DNA from: Acholeplasmatales bacterium
GTDB taxonomy: Bacteria; Bacillota_I; Bacilli_A; Acholeplasmatales; Anaeroplasmataceae
Length of the DNA stretch: 7,692 nt
Assembly (NCBI GenBank): GCA_016282815.1
Contig: JAEELU010000064.1
Coordinates: 1 to 7,692, forward strand
Direction of reading: 5' to 3'
In this document: positions 1 through 6,200 of the stretch, in pieces
How positions within the stretch are numbered: the stretch's first letter is position 1
Layout: the number at the start of each line of letters is the position of its first letter
Notes under the pieces: model-generated
Told to the model about the DNA's origin: nothing
Database searches by the model: none
Seen by the model: only the letters and a program-made list of their open reading frames with translations
Made by a program: the position numbers and the translations under genes

Positions 1-9
1 ATCGATTTC

Positions 10-38
10 AAAACAAATGAATAATATATCACTATAAT
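10..38 (+). promoter_or_regulatory. Alternative promoter candidate with perfect -10 box
   Basis: TATAAT at 33-38 is a perfect -10 hexamer, but the best -35 at 17-base spacing (AAAACA, 10-15) matches only three of six bases and there is no extended -10 TG. If used, it would give a leader of roughly 120 bases. It competes with the candidate at 81-109; the sequence alone does not decide between them. Confidence 0.27.
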
Positions 39-80
39 ATAAAGATGCTTCAACTATATTTTTTTATTTTAGGTAAAGCA

Positions 81-109
81 TTGTTATTGTATACGATTCT
101 TTTGTTAAT
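81..109 (+). promoter_or_regulatory. Candidate sigma-A type promoter (weak)
   Basis: TTGTTA at 81-86 matches four of six bases of the -35 consensus, and GTTAAT at 104-109 matches four of six of the -10 consensus, with a 17-base spacer. It would put transcription start near 116 and give a leader of about 50 bases. In DNA this AT-rich such matches occur often by chance, so this is a candidate only. Confidence 0.3.
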
Positions 110-146
110 TGAATAGAAAAAAGGTTTAGGCAACGTAAAATTTTTC

Positions 147-154
147 AGAAGGGA
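147..154 (+). promoter_or_regulatory. Ribosome binding site of the large gene
   Basis: AGAAGGGA is a good Shine-Dalgarno match. The gap from the last G (153) to the ATG at 165 is 11 bases, slightly long but workable. An in-frame TGA at 156-158 blocks any start further upstream, so under the standard code ATG 165 is the earliest possible start; the codons after it encode a classical signal peptide, which supports this choice. Two out-of-frame ATGs (155, 158) followed by TAA (161-163) lie between this site and the start. Confidence 0.75.
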
Positions 155-164
155 ATGATGTAAA

Positions 165-266
165 ATGAAGAAGAAGTTTAAACTAGGTTTTATTTTTATT
201 GCATTGTTATCATTTACGTTAACGATGATTTTTGGATTAACTAATCCAGCAAGGAAAACTTATGCA
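165..266 (+). other. Sec signal peptide (residues 1-34)
   Basis: The N terminus has the three classical parts: a basic start (MKKKFK), a hydrophobic core at about residues 7-25 (rich in F, I, L), and a polar end with a likely cleavage after Thr-Tyr-Ala (residue 34, before Gln-Thr). There is no lipobox cysteine, so the protein should be released by ordinary signal peptidase I and not be a lipoprotein. The absence of a YSIRK-type motif gives no hint of septal targeting. The export call is firm; the exact cleavage site is a reading by eye. Confidence 0.88.
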
Positions 267-3200
267 CAGACTACAGATGGTGAATTATCAACTGGTCAGC
301 TTTATGTAGGTGGAACTGATATTACACAGGCTGCTAATAAAACAGTAGCTGGAGGTTCAGGTACTGCAGTATTAACTTATAAGAATGGTTATCCAGTATT
401 AACACTAGATAATTATACTTATTCTGGCGCAGGTTATAACCATGATGCTATATATTATAGAGGTACTAGTGATTTGATTATAAATGTAGTAGGCACAAAT
501 AGTGTTACTGCTACAGATAGTTATAGTGAAGGTATATCATGTGGTTCTGATACTAAAAGTAAAGAAGCAATAAGAAAGCTTATTATTTGTGGTTCAGGAA
601 AACTAACTGTTACATCTAACACATATGGAATTCGTGTAAATGGTACAATTGTAATAGCAAGTTGTGATTTAACTATTAATTCTAATAGATATGGAATTCT
701 TAATTCTACTGATATAAATGGTGGAATTCTTGGTGATGTTATAATACAAAATGCTAGTGTAAAAATCGATACTAGTTACGAGATTAATGGGGTAAAATAT
801 GGCAGTTGTATAAAGGGTTCATTACAAACAAATGTTAAAACTGTTTTATCTGATTATCATACTTCAATTTCTGGTGAAGATCCTAAAATTGTAAGTAATG
901 GTTACTATGGTTGGTATTATAATGGTGTAAGAACTTTTGACTATGCTACTCTTACTGCAACTAAAGAACACACTCATTCTGATTTGTCATATGGAAGAGA
1001 AAATGCCGATATTTGTGCAACATGCACTAATGAAGATGGTTGCACATTTGCTGAGAATTTTTCTGGAGTGGAGGTACGTTCATACCTTAACATACCAACC
1101 CCTCCATCAAGAATTAAATATGATGGAAAACCTCATGTTCTTAATATAAGTGATATTAACTTTGATGCATTTCCAATTGCTGATTTAATTTTTGAATATA
1201 GAAAAGATACTACATCTGGTGATCCTATGACTGGATTACCAACAGACGTTGGTACATACTATGTAAAGGTTAAGATTGGTAGTGCATATAAAGATTATAA
1301 ATTTGAAATTGTTGCTGAGGATAAAGCAGAAGCAGGAGAAGGTAAGATATATGTTGCTGGTGTTGATATTGTTGCAAAAGGTGGAACAATAGATAGTACA
1401 ACAGAAGGTGTAACTGGTATTGAGAGTGGTTCGATTACATTGACATACGATAGTGCAACACCAGTGTTAACTTTTGATGGTGTAACAGCAACTTTAGAAG
1501 GAAAAGATGCTACAATCAGTAGTACAGATTTTAATCGACTTATTGAAATAGATGATTCTTATGGTGGAGACATTATTATTAATTTAGTTGGCGATAATAC
1601 ATTAACTGCACCTGAGCATGATTCGACTGCAAAGACATATAGTATATATTATACTGCTAATGGTGGTCTTGATAATAGTTCATATTATGGTTCAAATATT
1701 ACTATTAAAGGATATGGTTCTTTAACAACAAATAATTATGATAAAGATTTCTTTACTTGTTATGGAAATATTGTTGTCGGTGCAGTTAAGGTAATCTTGA
1801 ATTCTAACGATAAAAGTTTAATAGCAAGTAATGGATTTGTTGAGCTATCTTATATTCCAAATATGCAAGAAATAGTGTTTGATTCTAGTGGTGCAGATTG
1901 GACAAGCAAATATAAAAATCATAAATTTGAAGGCCAAGCACTTGGAGGTGTAATAACTGCAAGGGCTTTTAGAACCTATATTACAGGTGATGGTACTACT
2001 AGTAGTGGTACATTTAAAATGTTTGATTCAGGTTATCACTCTGATATGTTTGATGGTCATACTAAATTGAGATTTCCAGGACATAAGCATTATTTCTATT
2101 ACAGTGCAGATGGTGATACAATAACTGCTAGTTGTGATGAAAGTAATATATGTGGAATAACTAATGAAAAACTACAAATTAAAGCTCCAACTAATCTTGA
2201 TTATGACGGAACTGCAAAAGTAGCAACATTTGAAGTTGGTTACAACACAACTGCATTCCCTAATGCAAAAATCGTTTATTATCAAAATGATCAAGTTGTT
2301 GATGAATGTGTAAATCCAGGTACTTATGTAGCAAAGGTTACATTTGGAGATGCTACAGCGGAAGTAGAATTTACTATTGAAGGACATTATCATGATAATA
2401 TTATCTATATTACATGGACATCTACTAATTCTCTTCCAGAAAATGCTGGTAATTATTATTTAGCTAATGATGTAACAATTAGCAGTACTTGGAGTGTTCC
2501 AACAGGAACAACTAATCTATGCTTAAATGGTCATGGTATTATTGGAAATGGCTTTGAAGGAAGTTTGATAACAGTAGGTTCTGGTGCTAAATTATCAATT
2601 TTTGATGATAATGAAGGAGAACATAAGTATTCTATTGCTAATGCAAATACATATAATGGTTCTGGTTTAGCAACGGTTAATGATAGTTTAACATCAAACT
2701 ACGAGACATTCACAGGTGGATATATTACGGGAGGTAATCGTTATGGTTACTTTGGAGGATCAGCTATCCATGTTACATCAGGTGGAGAATTTATCTTAAA
2801 TGGTGGAACGATAATAGGAAACCAAAGTAATTATTCGGGTGGTGCCCATGGTGGTGCTCTTTATGTAGAAGGAGATAATGGACCAACTGGTATTATAAGA
2901 ATTAATGGTGGTACTATTATGCATAACCTATGTCAATATGCTGGTGCAGCAATATTTGCTCGTGGTGATGGTTCATTGTATTTAAATGATGGAACAATTA
3001 CACATAACGTTTCTACAAGTAATTCTGTTGGTGGAGTAAATACTGATGGTAGTGCAAAGCTATATATGTCTGGCAGTCCTGTAATTAAGGATAATTATGG
3101 TTATGATCTTAATTTGGAAACTGTTATTAATATTACTGATGAGTTATCATTCCAAGATAAAATAGGAGTTCACGTAAATATTGGTGGCGAAACAGGTGTT

Positions 3201-6200
3201 TTCACATCAAATTGGAAAACAGTAATGGGTGATGCAAATCCAAATGACTATTTCTTTGGCCAAAGTAATACATATCAATATGTTGGTTTATCAAATGATG
3301 AATTAAAACTTTGTGAACATGTCCAAACTGCACGTGTTGGAGGTAACTCATATGCAACATTAGCTGATGCTTATGCAGCATGTGCTGCAAATGGCACAAT
3401 CGTATTAATAGATGATATCGATTTAACAAGTCTAGGCATAGCTGAATATTTAACAATTAATAAAAATATTGAACTTGATCTAAATGGTAATTTTCTAGCA
3501 TTTAATGATGGTCAAATTAAATTAGCTGGATCAGCTGTATTAACTGTTGATAATAGCAGAATTAGAACAGGTGGTATTAAGGGTGCAATCCCAGTAACTG
3601 ATACTGCTAAAATAGTATTTAAAAACGCAAGATTATCTGTAACAAAAGCAGAATTAGATGCTACTTCAGCAATTAACACAATAGCTGATGGATTTGAATC
3701 ATTTACAATAAATGAAGGTGAACCAGGATATTCAAACGGATTTAAGACTATTGTCCGTTCTTCAACATCTGTTGCAGAAATAGATGGTGTTGTTTATCCA
3801 TCATTATTAGCTGCAATTAATGATTGGACTATAGGAGATGTAATAAAACTTTTAGCAAAGATCGATTTAGGTACTGTTGGTAATCAAAAAGTAATCAAGA
3901 AGAATATAGTTATTGATTTAAATGGATTTATTATTACATCAAGCAATATTTCAACCGATTATATTACAATTGCTAGTGATAAACATGTTACATTGATGAA
4001 TAGTTCTAAAGAATCTGGTGGATATAATTCAGGATTCAAATGTGATTTTAATGCGTTAACTTCAGAAGTTGCATATATTCTTATATGTGAGAATGTTCGT
4101 ACACCTTTTGAAGCTGAATATGTAGCAAATTATTATACTATAGAAGAAGGATATACTGCTGTTTATATTAATGATGATCAATCACCTGATGAAAATTACT
4201 ATGTATCAATTATAAAATTTGATTTTGAAGAATTGGATACTGGTGGTGAAAAACCAGTAATCAAGGTTCCAGAAGATAAAGAAGAAGCAGAAAATGGTGA
4301 TGAAATTACAGTTGATACTAATGCTAAACCTATAGATATTGAATGGTTCTATGACGATAATGGTGATGGAAATCCAGATGATCCGAAAGATCCAATTGGA
4401 ATAGGTGAAAAATATAAAGTTGAAACTCCTAAGGATAAGGGCCATACTATTGTTGCTGTAATTAAGCAAAATAAGAAAGATGATGGAACTGATTATCCTG
4501 AGGGCGAAGAACCAACTATATATTCTCAACCTATAAAGGTTAAGGGTGAATTAGTATATTATTTCCAAGTTGGAGATAAGAAGTATTCTGACATAAAGGT
4601 TGCTTATGAAGCATGTCAAGAAAATGAAGTTATAACTTTATTAGCAGATTATGATACTTCAGAATTAAGCAATTTCTATGTTACTATTGAACGTGATATT
4701 ATATTAGACTTAAATGGTAATAAGTTATATGGTAATTATGTTGCAATAAAAGTTAGCGATAATACTACATTGACAATTACAAATAGCAAGCCAGAAACTG
4801 GTGGTGTTGCAGATGGTATATCTTATAATTCAGGAAAGTTTAAGCTATTTGGTGTACGTATGAATTTAAGTGCTTCTGAATTTGAGCACAATAAAGATAT
4901 TTACACTATTGCTAAAGGATATGAAGCAGTGAATATCAATGAGAATGGTTATCCAGATGAAAATGGATACTATTCAATTGTTAGACCAAAAGGAAGAGTA
5001 ATATACGAGAATGATAAACCATATAACTTTGAAAATGAAACATGGTTTAAAGGATCGCAGTATGACAACATAATAAATATTCAGGGTGATTATACATTCT
5101 TCGGTTCTGATTATTTCTATAATACAGAGTCTTATGGATTTTCTTTCGTTGATTCAAATCAAAACTACAATAATATTTTTATAAAGAGTAAAGAATTTGC
5201 TGAAGCTCCAACAAGCTTCTATATTAAAGGTGGTTCAGGAACACAAGCTGATCCATATATAGTTGCAATATTAACTGAATTTGAGGAGCTAGATACAACT
5301 ACTAAACCAGAAATAATTATACCTGGTGGAAAAGAAGTTGCTGATGATGGAGATATATTAACAGTTGATATTACTGGTACTGATATTACAATTGAGTGGT
5401 TCTATGATGAAAATGGTGATGGTAAACCAGATTCAACTACTCCAGTTGGTACAGGGGTAGGATATACTGTAAGATTTGTTGACTTAAAGGATGATACTCA
5501 TAATGATCAAGGTAAAACACTTGTTGCTGTTGTTACTCAAAAGTATGATGAAAATGGCTGTGAATTACCAAAGCCTTTAACTATAATATCAAAGACCGTT
5601 GGGGTAACAAATGTATTCCCTAAAACAAAGAAATTAGCAATTGGTACAGTATATTTAATTGGTGAATATATTGACGTTGAAGCTGATACTAATATGAAAT
5701 TAGGTAATGTTGGTGATTTTCCTGATATAAAGGTTTTAGCAGGATTATACAAGGTTGCTCATGTTGCTGGAGCTAATAATACATTAACTCAAATAGCATT
5801 TGGTAATATGTTTAAGATTTACACAGGAGCTTCAGCAGGTCTAGACCTTCCAATTAATGGAGATGAATATATGGCTCCTGGTAATAAGGTAATAGGTATT
5901 AGATTAGGTTCTGGTACTGGTGTGGCTGGTGATCCATATGTATTTGAGGTTGTTTACAATACATCTTATATTGCATTAGATTCAAATGAGGATATAGATA
6001 TAGATACACCTAATACTCCACCAAGAGCTAAGGATGGTGATGAGATTAGTATTTATACTAATTCAAATCCAGTAACAATTGAATGGTATTATGATGATGA
6101 TAATGATGGAGATCCTGATGATCCAGAACATCCAATTGCTATAGGTCCAACATATACTGTTATGTGCCCTGATAAGAATAATCCTAATCATGATGATACA

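Larger units (their letters stand above)
1..164. other. Upstream intergenic/leader region
   Basis: This AT-rich stretch contains no convincing gene. Frame 1 reads seven codons and then TAA at 22-24, so the first bases could be the tail of an upstream gene, but that is too short to judge. There is a T-rich run at 59-70 without a good hairpin in front of it, so I do not call a terminator. The useful content is the set of expression signals for the large gene downstream. Confidence 0.7.

Noticed and set aside
45..81. Inverted repeat ATGCTT (45-50) / AAGCAT (76-81) around a T-rich run, as a terminator or operator.
   Set aside because: The stem is only six base pairs with a 25-base loop and the T run lies inside the loop, not after the stem.
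68..133. Near-identical direct repeat TTTAGGTAA (68-76) and TTTAGGCAA (125-133) upstream of the gene as a regulator site.
   Set aside because: Eight of nine bases in AT-rich DNA can arise by chance, there is no dyad symmetry, and the 57-base spacing has no known counterpart.
937..1149. Plus-strand open frame of 70 codons in another frame.
   Set aside because: It overlaps the large gene entirely, has an M/L/H-rich product without domain signs, and no ribosome binding site.
2700..3060. Active polysaccharide lyase in the beta-helix.
   Set aside because: The rungs carry Asn, Gly and Ser/Thr, with no visible cluster of Asp plus Arg/Lys as in pectate lyases; binding or structure is the safer reading.
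2172..5752. Minus-strand open frames at 2172-2393, 3202-3456 and 5537-5752.
   Set aside because: They are fully inside the large plus-strand gene, have low-complexity products and match no recognisable family.
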